A stretch of DNA of 64,000 nt from Flavobacterium cupriresistens. GTDB taxonomy: Bacteria; Bacteroidota; Bacteroidia; Flavobacteriales; Flavobacteriaceae. The translations under genes were made by a program, and so were the position numbers. Positions within the stretch are counted from its first letter, which is position 1. Every line of letters begins with the position of its first letter. Of the stretch, positions 54,602-63,272 are shown piece by piece. The stretch covers positions 1,116,001 to 1,180,000 of the forward strand of contig NZ_CP087134.1 in the NCBI RefSeq assembly GCF_020911925.1. Reading direction: 5' to 3'. Under the pieces are notes generated by a model. The model searched no databases, was not told the DNA's origin, and was given only the letters and a program-made list of their open reading frames with translations.

Positions 54602-55909
54602 ATGAAAATTCGATATTTTGTTATAAAAGGTAAATCTGAGTTATCCAGCATTTATGTTAGGTTTTGGGATAGCAATAGAATAGACCAAAAATCACGTACG
54701 GGACTAACTGTAAAATTTAGCGAGTGGAGCGAAACTAAAGAACAAGTAAAAATTAGTGTTTCAACTCCTCAAAAAGATTTCATTAACAGCAAACTTCGTA
54801 ATTTAGAAAATTATCTTTTAGAAGAGTACAATATCGACTACAATACCCAGCAGAATATAAATAGTGTTTGGCTAAAAGAGAAAATAAAAAAATTCTTTGG
54901 ACGAGCTGATAAAGATGAACTTTACAAAATCTATTTTACGGATTGGGTAAAAAAGTTCATTGACGATTCACCACAAAGGCTTTATAAGGGCAATCCTATT
55001 TCTCCAAGAACAATCCAACATCATACAACTGCAAAAAATAAACTTATCAATTACGAAAGGCATTCTAGAAAAAGACTTCGTTTTCAAGATATAAATTTAG
55101 AGTTTTATAGGGATTTTTTATTTTACTGCCGAAATTTTGAAAAATTAAACGATAATACTTTTGGAACACAAATTGCAATTTTAAAAACATGGTGCAAGAA
55201 CATAGAAATTGAGGGATTATCAATAAGCCAAGAGTACAAACACTCAGAATTTAGAGTACTTACAAGTCTGACAAAAGATGTTTATCTCACAGAAAAGGAA
55301 ATAAATGCAGTCTGTTGTTATGACTTTAGTTACTCTGAACGATTGGATAATGTGAGGGATAATTTTATTTTTGGGTTGCGTACAGGATTAAGAATTTCAG
55401 ATTTTTTAAAATTAGAAAAATTCAATTTTATAGGGGATTTCATAGAGATTATTACCCAAAAAACTGCTCACCCTGTTGTTATACCAATGCACCAGCAAAT
55501 TAAAGCCATTTTAGAAAAGCGAAAGGGTAATTTACCAGCCCAAATTTCTGACCAAAAATTTAACGAATATGTAAAGGAAGTTTGTAAAGTTGTTGGTTTC
55601 ACTGAAATGATTGAAGGTGCAAAAATGGTCAATAAAAAAGAGGAAAAGGGCTTTTTTCCTGATGAGGCTATTCTATCAAAAAACAAGAATCGTAAAGAGA
55701 CCGGGAGATATCCCAAATACGAACTTATAACCTCGCATACTTGCCGTCGTTCTTTTGCGTCTAATTTGTACGGAAAACTGCCAAATATGACAATCATGGC
55801 TATAACTGGACATAAGACAGAGACACAATTTTTAAAATACATAAAAATTACTCCGAGAGAAAACGCCGAAAAATTAAAAGAGCATTGGGAAAATGAAAAC
55901 AATTCCTGA
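54602..55909 (+). CDS. int: tyrosine-type site-specific integrase
   Basis: 435 aa. N-terminal Arm-like and SAM-like core-binding regions precede a catalytic domain with Arg264 in GLRTGLRISDF, His379-x-x-Arg382 in HTCRRSF, His404 in TGHKTE and the nucleophile Tyr413 in FLKYIK. All catalytic residues are intact. It lies next to attL and is transcribed away from it, as in tRNA-targeted islands of Bacteroidota. Confidence 0.93.
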   Translation: MKIRYFVIKGKSELSSIYVRFWDSNRIDQKSRTGLTVKFSEWSETKEQVKISVSTPQKDFINSKLRNLENYLLEEYNIDYNTQQNINSVWLKEKIKKFFGRADKDELYKIYFTDWVKKFIDDSPQRLYKGNPISPRTIQHHTTAKNKLINYERHSRKRLRFQDINLEFYRDFLFYCRNFEKLNDNTFGTQIAILKTWCKNIEIEGLSISQEYKHSEFRVLTSLTKDVYLTEKEINAVCCYDFSYSERLDNVRDNFIFGLRTGLRISDFLKLEKFNFIGDFIEIITQKTAHPVVIPMHQQIKAILEKRKGNLPAQISDQKFNEYVKEVCKVVGFTEMIEGAKMVNKKEEKGFFPDEAILSKNKNRKETGRYPKYELITSHTCRRSFASNLYGKLPNMTIMAITGHKTETQFLKYIKITPRENAEKLKEHWENENNS

Positions 55910-56141
55910 TAAAGTAACAAAAGCGTTCCTGTTTGAAGCGTACAGCGACCAATTGCCTGAGAAAGTAATTAGAGAGACAATCAACTATTTTATTAAGCTG
56001 TTAGGGGGTAATATTAGAAAGAGAATAGTTTCAGATACGGTTTTTATTTCCTTTATAAAGATTTTTGGTATCCCGAATGGCTATCAAGCTTCAATGCAAT
56101 TAAAAGCAAAATGTGAAAAAACAGGAGTTTCCCGTCTTTAA
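55893..56141 (+). CDS. small protein overlapping the integrase end
   Basis: 82 aa, overlaps the integrase stop by 17 bases and is thus coupled to it. Basic and helical (LPEKVIRETINYFIKLLGGNIRKRIV); no family recognised. Position and size recall small recombination cofactors, but that is inference. Confidence 0.65.
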   Translation: MKTIPDKVTKAFLFEAYSDQLPEKVIRETINYFIKLLGGNIRKRIVSDTVFISFIKIFGIPNGYQASMQLKAKCEKTGVSRL

Positions 56142-56241
56142 ATGTTAAAATTTACTCGTAGACTTCCTTAAGCTAAGCTATCCTATCTTAACCTATGCGA
56201 TCCTCTGCAATCCTTATACGCTTAACTTAATCTAACTTAAG

Positions 56242-56282
56242 TTTGTCATAACAATCAAAAAAACGATTAAGTTATGACAAAT
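56242..56282 (+). promoter_or_regulatory. inverted repeat with the HTH start codon in its right arm
   Basis: TTTGTCATAAC (56242-56252) pairs with GTTATGACAAA (56271-56281), 11 bp perfect with an 18-base loop rich in A. The ATG of the HTH gene (56274) lies inside the right arm, so the hairpin would mask the start codon, or the palindrome could be an operator for the HTH protein. The preceding spacer (56142-56241) has reiterated ATCC/CTTAA words and no gene. Confidence 0.65.
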
Positions 56283-56564
56283 GTCCTTCAATTAGAGAAC
56301 ACAAATGCACAAGATTTCAAAAACGAAATTTTAGCACTTATGGAAAACGTACTAAATAGATTTTCCAGTAATTTACAAAATCCAGATAACGAAAAACTCT
56401 TAACTAGAGAGGAAACAGCTAAAATGTTATCTGTTTCGCTTGTAACCTTGTGGGACTGGACTCGAAAAGACCTTATTCCCGCTTACCGCATCGGCAACAA
56501 AGTTCGCTACAAAAAAAGTGAAGTTTTTGAAGCGTTACAGAAAATGAATAAATTTCAAGCTTAA
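56274..56564 (+). CDS. excisionase-family helix-turn-helix protein
   Basis: 96 aa. LLTREETAKMLSVSLVTLWDWTRKDLIPAYRIGNKVRYKKSEVFEAL is the MerR-like/excisionase DNA-binding module (residues about 42-88), preceded by a helical N-terminus. Such proteins act as directionality factors or as activators of the island, like AlpA in P4-type satellites. It is the only DNA-binding regulator in the element. Confidence 0.88.
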   Translation: MTNVLQLENTNAQDFKNEILALMENVLNRFSSNLQNPDNEKLLTREETAKMLSVSLVTLWDWTRKDLIPAYRIGNKVRYKKSEVFEALQKMNKFQA

Positions 56565-56589
56565 TCTCTTTTAATTGAAATTTATTTGT

Positions 56590-56745
56590 ACGTTTGTTGC
56601 GCAAACATATCTCGGGGAGCAATCTCCAAAAAATCTTATCGACAATAACGAAGTGCCCTATGGGTCTCAACTGCGAAAGCGTTGTTAATCTATTCCTCGG
56701 AATATGTTTGCAACTCTAAGGGGTGCTTCGCCTATAAAAAACTTT
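56590..56745 (+). ncRNA. candidate structured RNA between HTH gene and next small gene
   Basis: A long-range stem pairs TTGCGCAAACATAT (about 56597-56610) with ATATGTTTGCAA (56702-56713) and closes ~90 bases that contain further stems: GGAG-CAAT-CTCC, GCCCTATGGG and CTGC-GAAA-GCG (GNRA-type loop), then GGGGTGCTTCGCCT after the closing stem. No convincing protein is encoded here. It could be a leader/regulatory RNA or an RNA involved in copy or packaging control. No known family recognised. Confidence 0.4.
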
Positions 56746-56751
56746 TTTCTT

Positions 56752-56991
56752 ATGCAAACAGAAAAAACACCACACCAGTTACTACAGGAGAACTACGATT
56801 TTTTAACAAAGAGCTACGAAACAGTACGCTGGTTAAAAAGCGTTTACGAGCAAAAAACGAAAATTCAAATCATTGAAATTGAATTGCTAAAAAAAGGAGT
56901 AAGATCCGAGCCTGCAATTGCATTTATAGATTTTAAAAAAGCTGAAGTGTTAATGAAACCAAACTTTTTTGAACTACAAATGCTTAATTAA
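56752..56991 (+). CDS. small hypothetical protein of the element
   Basis: 79 aa from the ATG at 56752; an in-frame ATG at 56704 lies within the structured stem and is less likely. Helical and charged (LLQENYDFLTKSYETVRWLKSVYEQKTKIQIIEIELL), ending FFELQMLN. No family recognised. Confidence 0.6.
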   Translation: MQTEKTPHQLLQENYDFLTKSYETVRWLKSVYEQKTKIQIIEIELLKKGVRSEPAIAFIDFKKAEVLMKPNFFELQMLN

Positions 56992-56992
56992 G

Positions 56993-57172
56993 ATGAAGGC
57001 TGCACAAAGAATCGCTTTATTACAAAAATCTTTAGACTCGAAGAGGGAACTTGTTACGGTAATGAGAAGGAGAATAGAATATCTCGAGAGCATAATAGAA
57101 CTTCCAAAAACTTATACGGTTACAAAAAAGAAATTAATCCAATTATATCCGGACAAGGTTAAATCAAAGTAA
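56993..57172 (+). CDS. very small basic coiled-coil-like protein
   Basis: 59 aa, starts one base after the previous stop. Heptad-like ALLQKSLDSKRELVTVMRRRIEYLESIIEL followed by a Lys-rich tail. No family recognised. Tight spacing supports a real gene. Confidence 0.55.
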   Translation: MKAAQRIALLQKSLDSKRELVTVMRRRIEYLESIIELPKTYTVTKKKLIQLYPDKVKSK

Positions 57173-57203
57173 AAGCTTTGCAAAGGCTTTGCAACTCACC
57201 CAC

Positions 57204-57232
57204 AAATCCATTGCAGTTTTTCTGCGATGGAT
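57204..57232 (+). promoter_or_regulatory. hairpin before the 90-aa gene
   Basis: TCCATTGCAG and CTGCGATGGA pair around TTTTT with one mismatch. An in-frame ATG lies in the right arm (57227), and the likelier start follows 24 bases later. The spacer before it contains TTTGCAAAGGCTTTGCAA (57179-57196). Confidence 0.5.
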
Positions 57233-57250
57233 TCTAATACTTATAACAAT

Positions 57251-57523
57251 ATGAATCTAAAAGTATTACACGCTATAAACAATAAGGCAGAATTACAGAG
57301 TTTATATATAAGTCAAATGTCCTGCGAATATATTCGGAAGGAAATAAACGCAATAATCACAGAAACAAGGAAGTCCATTACTATAGGGGCGATAATTCAT
57401 GCCAAACGAATATCTTCTTTAGAAGCAATAATTTTCATAGATAAACACGGGACACCCGACGGGCATATACTATCTGATCGATTAAAAAATGCCATAAATC
57501 ACTACAAAGAAAATAATTCATAA
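57251..57523 (+). CDS. small hypothetical protein of the element
   Basis: 90 aa from the ATG at 57251 (98 aa if the ATG inside the hairpin at 57227 is used). Sequence LKVLHAINNKAELQSLYISQMSCEYIRKEINAIITETRKSI is helical; no family recognised. It precedes the primase gene by 54 bases, which contain another hairpin. Confidence 0.6.
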   Translation: MNLKVLHAINNKAELQSLYISQMSCEYIRKEINAIITETRKSITIGAIIHAKRISSLEAIIFIDKHGTPDGHILSDRLKNAINHYKENNS

Positions 57524-57530
57524 AAAGAAA

Positions 57531-57560
57531 AACCCATTGCAATTCCCGTTGCAATGGGTT
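57531..57560 (+). promoter_or_regulatory. perfect hairpin before the primase gene
   Basis: AACCCATTGCAA and TTGCAATGGGTT form a perfect 12-bp stem with a six-base loop. As at 57204, the right arm holds an in-frame ATG (57554) and an AT-rich leader leads to the probable start at 57578. Confidence 0.7.
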
Positions 57561-57577
57561 GTAAAATATATAATAAT

Positions 57578-60409
57578 ATGATTTCAAATATTTTGACCAA
57601 AGATATAATTTTTAGCCATACCACGGCTGAGAATATTTACCTAAAATTTTTAAATCTTGTAGAATGTCCAAAAGGAAATATTTCTAGTCCTTTTTCAGAC
57701 GATAAAAAAGCATCGTTTAGGTTTTACAAAAATGGAACTTTTAAGTGTAATAGTTCAGGTAAACAAGGGGATGCATTCGAGTTTGTGGCCAATTTAAAAC
57801 AATTGGATTGCAAAGCGCAATTCAATGAAGTCTTAAAGGTAGTTGCAAAGGAAATGAATTTATTTGTACCTACCCAAGGTGATAAGAAAGCCGTTGCAAA
57901 GAAAAGCCAAACCATTGCAAAGCCGTTGCAAAACCCTGAGATAGAAGAGACCCCTTTTGTACTTAATGTTGTTAATACTCAAATGAAAGAACATCATTTT
58001 GCTTTCTGGAACAATTTAGGTGTACAAAAAGAGCTTTTAGAAAAGTACAATATTAGAGCCGTTGAAAAATATAGTTTTTTTAGTACTGCAAAAAATAAAG
58101 ATTTCAACTTTAATATAAAAGAAAATGTCTTAGTTTTTAGCTATGAAGTAAACGGAAATTTTGAAGTTTATGCACCTGCGCAACCCAATAAAAAGCAACC
58201 TAAAATATTTAGTAATGGTTTGCAGAATGGGGACATCTTCGGATTAGATCAATTAGGAACCGAAAAAACAGAAAATTTAATCATTTGTGCAGGAAAAAAA
58301 GATACCGTTGTTGCGGTTTCCCGAGGTTTTAAAGCGATCACCTTTAGAAGTGAAACCCACAATCCTACTGCTTTACAAATAAAGTCTTTACAAAGCCTTT
58401 GCAAAAACCTTTTTATCTGTTATGACAACGATAAAGGCGGGGAAACTGGACGTAATGCCATTACAGACAAATTCCCGAAGATCATACCTTTGCAACTGCC
58501 AAAAAATGAGACTATTAAAGGATATGACCTTACTGATTATTTCCAAGAACACACTCCTGAACACTTTCAAGGAATCATTGATTTGGCTATAAAGAGCAAA
58601 AGTGATGTTGTTGATTTACAGGAAAATAAAGAAGAATACGCTCAATATGAATTACCAAAAGAGGTAAAAACTCCCATCGCAGAGCTAATTAACGACATAG
58701 AAAAGTACAGAATGTTTATGGCAAACAATCAAATTTGGATGATGCAAGGAGACACAAAAAAATACTTCAAATCGGTTTCTAATTTCGTTGTAAGAATCAT
58801 TCAGCACATGCAAGATGAAAAGCTTCCAATGAAACTTATTAAAATTAGAAATGTACATAAACAGGAGAAAATTTTCGATGTTCTTTCGGATAAGCTAAAC
58901 ACCCCACAAAAATTTGATGATATTGTTACCTCGCATGGGAATTATCTTTGGTCAGGAACTCCAAAGGATTTCCATATTTTAAGAACTTACCTATTTGACA
59001 AAATGGGTAACGGAAAGAAAATTGATTGCTTAGGATGGCAAAAAGAGGATAGTTTTTGGCTATGGAACAACAAAGTAAATCTCTGTGATGGGAGTAAAAT
59101 TGAAATAGACGAAAACGGTATTTTTAAACACAAAGAGATTTCTTATTACGTTCCCTCAGCAAACAAAGTTTACAAAGAAAATGCATTTAAATATGAACCT
59201 CAAAAAAGAGTCTGTGTAAGGGCTTCAAATGTGGCTATTGAGGGCTATTTATCTAAGATGTTTGAGGTGCATAGAAATAATTCTATATCTGCAATTCTCT
59301 TTACTATTGCGAGCATATTTCAAGATATTGTCGTTGATGAATTAAAAGCGTTTCCGATACTATTTTTTCACGGTAAAGCTTCATCAGGAAAAGACCAATT
59401 AGCGAATTGTTGTCAGAGCTTTTTTGGTAAACCACAATCGGCAATTAATATCGAGGGTGGGGCATCTACTTTAAAGGCTCACATTAGGGAATTTGCGCAA
59501 TTCGTTAATATAATTTGTCAGTTTTCCGAGTATAAAAATGGAGATAAGCAACTCGATGGAATATTAAAAGGTATTTGGGATAGAAATGGATACAAAAGAG
59601 GGACATTAGATAGTCATGTAAGTACAGAAACTGTACCCATACTATCATCATTAATCTTAACGGGGAATCATTCGCCAGATGATGAAGCCTTGATAACTCG
59701 TTTACTTTGGTTGGATATGAGTAAAAATACTTTTACCGATGATGAAGTAAAAAAATATGATGAACTGGCAGATATGACTGAAAAAGGAATCAGTTCATTT
59801 ACGGACGATTTGCTAAAAGAAAGAAGCCGATTTTTAAGCGATTTCAAAACAAAATTCAGACTTTACAAAACGACTATATCCGCAAAGATGCCTATAGGAT
59901 CTCCAAGTCGATTCTCCACAAATTTTGCAATTCTAGGGGCTACTTATGAGATTTTTAAAGATACTATACGTTTTCCCTTCACTTATGCTCAGATGATGGA
60001 GCATTTTACAAAAATTAGTGAATTCCAAATGAATAAAATTAATTCGGCAAGTACTTCCAATAAATGGTGGGATTGCTTTTTGGTTTGTATTAAAACCAAC
60101 GGAGACAATAAGCTGGATTACGATAGGGATATAAAAGTGGAAGGAAGTGTCTTATATTTCAATTTTTCCAATACTTACGATAAAATACAAAGGCAATGGT
60201 ACAATCAATATAAGGAAATGATACCAAGTAAAGCAACAATGCAGGATACAGTAAAAAAAGAAAATGCATTTATTGAGATCAAAAGTAGTTTCCGTTTCCG
60301 AACAGGAAGAGACGGCTCGGTAACTTCGGCTTTTGTTATAGATTTTAGCAAATTAAGCAATTTTCAGGAAATAAATGAGGCTGTTCATTTCATGAATACA
60401 ATGCCATAA
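57578..60409 (+). CDS. primase-helicase replication protein
   Basis: 943 aa from the ATG at 57578. The N-terminal ~110 residues are CHC2-primase-like (CPKGNISSPFSDDKK, then FKCNSSGKQGDAFEF) but the zinc site keeps only two Cys (CxxG and CxxS). A TOPRIM region follows (ICAGKKDTVVA, FICYDNDKGG). The C-terminal half is a DUF927/D5-like helicase with Walker A HGKASSGKD (Lys606). Combined primase and helicase is typical of replicating satellites and plasmids. The gene contains several TTGCAAAG words. Confidence 0.87.
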   Translation: MISNILTKDIIFSHTTAENIYLKFLNLVECPKGNISSPFSDDKKASFRFYKNGTFKCNSSGKQGDAFEFVANLKQLDCKAQFNEVLKVVAKEMNLFVPTQGDKKAVAKKSQTIAKPLQNPEIEETPFVLNVVNTQMKEHHFAFWNNLGVQKELLEKYNIRAVEKYSFFSTAKNKDFNFNIKENVLVFSYEVNGNFEVYAPAQPNKKQPKIFSNGLQNGDIFGLDQLGTEKTENLIICAGKKDTVVAVSRGFKAITFRSETHNPTALQIKSLQSLCKNLFICYDNDKGGETGRNAITDKFPKIIPLQLPKNETIKGYDLTDYFQEHTPEHFQGIIDLAIKSKSDVVDLQENKEEYAQYELPKEVKTPIAELINDIEKYRMFMANNQIWMMQGDTKKYFKSVSNFVVRIIQHMQDEKLPMKLIKIRNVHKQEKIFDVLSDKLNTPQKFDDIVTSHGNYLWSGTPKDFHILRTYLFDKMGNGKKIDCLGWQKEDSFWLWNNKVNLCDGSKIEIDENGIFKHKEISYYVPSANKVYKENAFKYEPQKRVCVRASNVAIEGYLSKMFEVHRNNSISAILFTIASIFQDIVVDELKAFPILFFHGKASSGKDQLANCCQSFFGKPQSAINIEGGASTLKAHIREFAQFVNIICQFSEYKNGDKQLDGILKGIWDRNGYKRGTLDSHVSTETVPILSSLILTGNHSPDDEALITRLLWLDMSKNTFTDDEVKKYDELADMTEKGISSFTDDLLKERSRFLSDFKTKFRLYKTTISAKMPIGSPSRFSTNFAILGATYEIFKDTIRFPFTYAQMMEHFTKISEFQMNKINSASTSNKWWDCFLVCIKTNGDNKLDYDRDIKVEGSVLYFNFSNTYDKIQRQWYNQYKEMIPSKATMQDTVKKENAFIEIKSSFRFRTGRDGSVTSAFVIDFSKLSNFQEINEAVHFMNTMP

Positions 60410-60478
60410 AATTGAAAACAGTAAAAATAAAAGGTTTTTAGGCCTTTTTTAGATACTTTTTTGAAAACTTCGTTTTTC

Positions 60479-60712
60479 TCGACCTACACAACCTACACGT
60501 ACTATATCTGTTTTTATTTAGCTTATAATCAATGTGTTAGAATATTTATTTATAAAAAAATGTGTAGTATTTGTGTAGGTTTGTGTAGGTCGGTGTATTT
60601 TCAAAAAATCGCAAACCTACACAAACCTACACATTTTACCCTGTTTTTGTGTCTAACTGATTGATTTACAGAACGTGTAGGTTGTGTAGGTTTGTAGGTT
60701 TGCGATTTTGCC
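60479..60712. repeat. iteron-like GTGTAGGTT array, probable replication origin
   Basis: At least ten copies of GTGTAGGT(T) or its complement occur in four blocks: ACCTACACAACCTACACG at 60482, GTGTAGGTTTGTGTAGGT at 60575, AACCTACACAAACCTACACA near 60614, and GTGTAGGTTGTGTAGGTTTG near 60677. Blocks 1-2 and 3-4 are mutually inverted, and TCGCAAACCTAC and GTAGGTTTGCGA frame the last two. It lies just after the primase-helicase gene. Confidence 0.75.
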
Positions 60713-60748
60713 TATTTAGGATTTTTAGAGTTTTATTTTTTTCTGTTT

Positions 60749-60822
60749 AAAAAAGTAGATTTTAATGCATTCCTGGAAAAGTTCCCGGAGCAAAATTCCT
60801 TTGAAAAAATCTACTTTTTAAA
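60749..60822. repeat. long imperfect inverted repeat
   Basis: AAAAGTAGATTTT (about 60750) pairs with AAAATCTACTTTT (about 60808) and encloses GGAAAAGTTCC and CGGAGCAAAATTCC words. It may be part of the origin or a terminator. The rest of 60823-61085 shows nothing clear. Confidence 0.5.
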
Positions 60823-61085
60823 AAGCATATAAAATAAAAATCTTCCTACAATTGTTTTGAATGCATAAAATGTATACTTTCGTTTTTTCTAAGAAAAAAC
60901 TGTAACATACCGCCCCCGTCTATTACAGAAAATAGTAATTAATACTACAAGGTTTCAAAAACCAGTAGTAAAGAATTATTATTTAATAATTAAGATTTGA
61001 ATCTATTAACAAACCTAGATTATAGATGGGACTAACCAAATCCAATTCTGCCCAGCAAAATGCGAAATGAAATGGTAAAAAAAGT

Positions 61086-62552
61086 ATGAGAATGAAAATT
61101 AAAAATGCGATTAAAGCTGCTTTTATTTTTAGTATTGCTATGCTGACGGTTAATTGCGAAACAGAAAAGTTAGCAATGGATGAACAGGCACATCAGACTA
61201 AAACTATTTTAGCAGCCAAAACATGGTTTAAAGAATATGAATCCAATGGCAAAAATTTTGAATTAGTTCAGAATTTACAATATGATTGGGCAGGGGCAAG
61301 TCTTATAAAATCGGAAGACGGGACACCGACCATTGTTGTGCCTATTATCGAGCTCAAAAAAGATGAACGGGAATTTTGGGAACAAAAATTGTATATTTAT
61401 AACACAGATAAAGATAAATACAGTGCCCTATTGTTTGAAGCTTATTCCAATCAGAATATTAAACCAGAGAGCCAATCGGTCGATGGTGGAGATTTTACAG
61501 GTTACATGACTGTTTGGGATTTTAAAAAAGGAGCTGTGAGAGCGGCTAAATTTGTAGACAATCTAGTCGTTGAGGATGGGGTTGCTACTTTTTCAATTAA
61601 CAGAAATATGACAGGTAAAGCTCCGCCAGACGCACCATGTAATTTTGTTGATTTTGGTGATGGTTACTGTCAATCAGGAGCTGGTGATGGAATTAATAAC
61701 GACCCATTCCCATTAAGACCTGTTATTGTAACAGGGCCTAAGCATGACCCCAAAACTGACCCCTCGGCTCCAGTGGTATATACTCCCCGTCCTCCTATAA
61801 CAGGCGGTGGCACAACTCCGGGTGGTTATACTTCGCCGGGTGGCGGAGGCGGTGGCGGTACATCTAATCCTAATCCTGCTGCAAATCCCTGTGATAATTT
61901 AAAAACGCTTATAGATACTAAAAAAGCGGGAAATATGGCGCTTTATATCGCTTGGCTAAAAGGAAAAGCGATGGCAGCTGAAAATGAAGTCGAGCACGGA
62001 GTAGAAATAAAAAAAGTTAAGAACGAGGATGGGACATTTAGATATGAGTATAATAAGAAAACGTCTGATAAAAAATTTTCAGTTCCATTGACAACAGGTT
62101 TTTATCATGTCGGCGGGGGGCATTCACATCCGGAAGATGGAATTGCAATGTTTTCTTATGCAGACGTAAAATTTTTGAGAGATGCTTATGAACAAGCAGA
62201 TCCTAATAGAAGAGAAGATGTTCTGTTAATACTTGCTGCTAAAGACAACTCAAACAAAACACACGTTTATGCTATAAAAGTGAATAATTTTAATTCATTG
62301 AGCACCAAAGTGAACGAAGTCTGGAATAAAAGTGAATATACGGGAATAGATGAAGAAACAAAAATTGAGTTTATTCACGATAAGCAAGCTCTTGAGTATG
62401 ACAAAAGTGGAGCTAAATTGGTGGAGAGTTTTCTAAAGCAATTTGCCGCTTTTGGAATTACCCTTTACGAAGCAGATGATTTGGTTACTCAATGGAATAA
62501 AATAGAACTTGACAAAACAAAAGATGAAGCAACCGCAGTACCATGTACTTAA
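61086..62552 (+). CDS. lipoprotein with Pro/Gly linker and C-terminal JAB/MPN-like domain
   Basis: 488 aa. Lipoprotein signal IAMLTVNCE (Cys24), a ~160-residue N-terminal domain (QYDWAGASLIKSEDGTP), a low-complexity Pro/Gly/Thr linker (about 195-265) and a C-terminal domain with His346-Ser-His348-Pro and Ser357-x-x-Asp360, i.e. the HxHP ... SxxD pattern of JAMM metalloproteases; the spacer is one residue longer than usual and an upstream Glu (300-308) could be the third ligand. N-terminal carrier, linker and variable enzymatic tip is the plan of polymorphic surface effectors. Confidence 0.7.
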   Translation: MRMKIKNAIKAAFIFSIAMLTVNCETEKLAMDEQAHQTKTILAAKTWFKEYESNGKNFELVQNLQYDWAGASLIKSEDGTPTIVVPIIELKKDEREFWEQKLYIYNTDKDKYSALLFEAYSNQNIKPESQSVDGGDFTGYMTVWDFKKGAVRAAKFVDNLVVEDGVATFSINRNMTGKAPPDAPCNFVDFGDGYCQSGAGDGINNDPFPLRPVIVTGPKHDPKTDPSAPVVYTPRPPITGGGTTPGGYTSPGGGGGGGTSNPNPAANPCDNLKTLIDTKKAGNMALYIAWLKGKAMAAENEVEHGVEIKKVKNEDGTFRYEYNKKTSDKKFSVPLTTGFYHVGGGHSHPEDGIAMFSYADVKFLRDAYEQADPNRREDVLLILAAKDNSNKTHVYAIKVNNFNSLSTKVNEVWNKSEYTGIDEETKIEFIHDKQALEYDKSGAKLVESFLKQFAAFGITLYEADDLVTQWNKIELDKTKDEATAVPCT

Positions 62553-62565
62553 ATAACAAATAATT

Positions 62566-63162
62566 ATGAAAAACTATATTAATTTCGCCATATTTTTTAT
62601 TCTTTTAAACAGCTGTGTGGCGCAAAGTCCTGTGCTAGATATTATGGATAATTCAGGTTTTGAGAGCGTAAGAGGCGCATATTACAAAGACACTAAAAAT
62701 GTATTAAACGGATATGATGGCACTTACTTGTACAATAATGGCAACATATTATTTAAAATAAAACTGCAAAAAAATGTTATGACTTCTATGAATGGTGCTT
62801 ATTACGAGGACTTGGTTGTAGGAGAATACCAATGGATTGAAAATGGGGTTGAGAAGGTGAATACTTTAAACCAATTAACGTCCACCAGTAATTTAAACAA
62901 TATAAGAGGCAAAAGAGTTTTGATAGGAAATGTATATGGTTGTAAAGATTGCAGCCCAACTGAAAAGAGACTTAGACTTGGTTTTAAAGAGGCGACATCT
63001 CCTCATATAGGAGAAATTGACATTAGAAAAACAACCGTTAACGGAAAAGAGGCTATAATAGTAAAGATTTGGTATACGGGTCCTATTGCGGTGAAAGAAG
63101 GTGCTCCACTGCCAAAGGATGGAGTTGTTATGGCTGGTAAGTATACGATGATAAAACAATAA
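62566..63162 (+). CDS. small lipoprotein partner (DUF6705-like)
   Basis: 198 aa. Signal FAIFFILLNSCVAQ with lipobox Cys16; mature part is beta-rich (YNNGNILFKIKLQKNVM, YGCKDCSPTEKRLRLGF). It resembles small Flavobacteriia lipoproteins annotated as DUF6705. It begins 13 bases after the JAB-type lipoprotein, so the two are one transcription unit and may be an effector/immunity pair. That pairing is inferred. Confidence 0.65.
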   Translation: MKNYINFAIFFILLNSCVAQSPVLDIMDNSGFESVRGAYYKDTKNVLNGYDGTYLYNNGNILFKIKLQKNVMTSMNGAYYEDLVVGEYQWIENGVEKVNTLNQLTSTSNLNNIRGKRVLIGNVYGCKDCSPTEKRLRLGFKEATSPHIGEIDIRKTTVNGKEAIIVKIWYTGPIAVKEGAPLPKDGVVMAGKYTMIKQ

Positions 63163-63176
63163 AAATTAGGAATAAC

Positions 63177-63214
63177 AAAAATCCCCGAATACAATTGTAG
63201 TTGGGGATTTTTTT
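63177..63214 (+). terminator. terminator of the cargo operon
   Basis: AAAAATCCCC (63177-63186) and GGGGATTTTTTT (63203-63214) form a strong stem, 15 bases after the last cargo stop. Confidence 0.85.
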
Positions 63215-63272
63215 GTTTAAAAGATAGGGAGGATTTTATATAGCTTAATAAATCAATTGGAATAAAAGGATT

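Noticed and set aside
55468..55920. 150-codon minus-strand open frame across the integrase catalytic region
   Set aside because: Antisense to the conserved integrase domain; no motif of its own.
60461..60664. 67-codon open frame through the iteron array
   Set aside because: It translates repeat DNA (Thr-Tyr runs) and has no protein-like pattern.
60479..60712. CRISPR array
   Set aside because: Repeat words are 9-10 bases, occur in both orientations, and there are no uniform spacers or cas genes.
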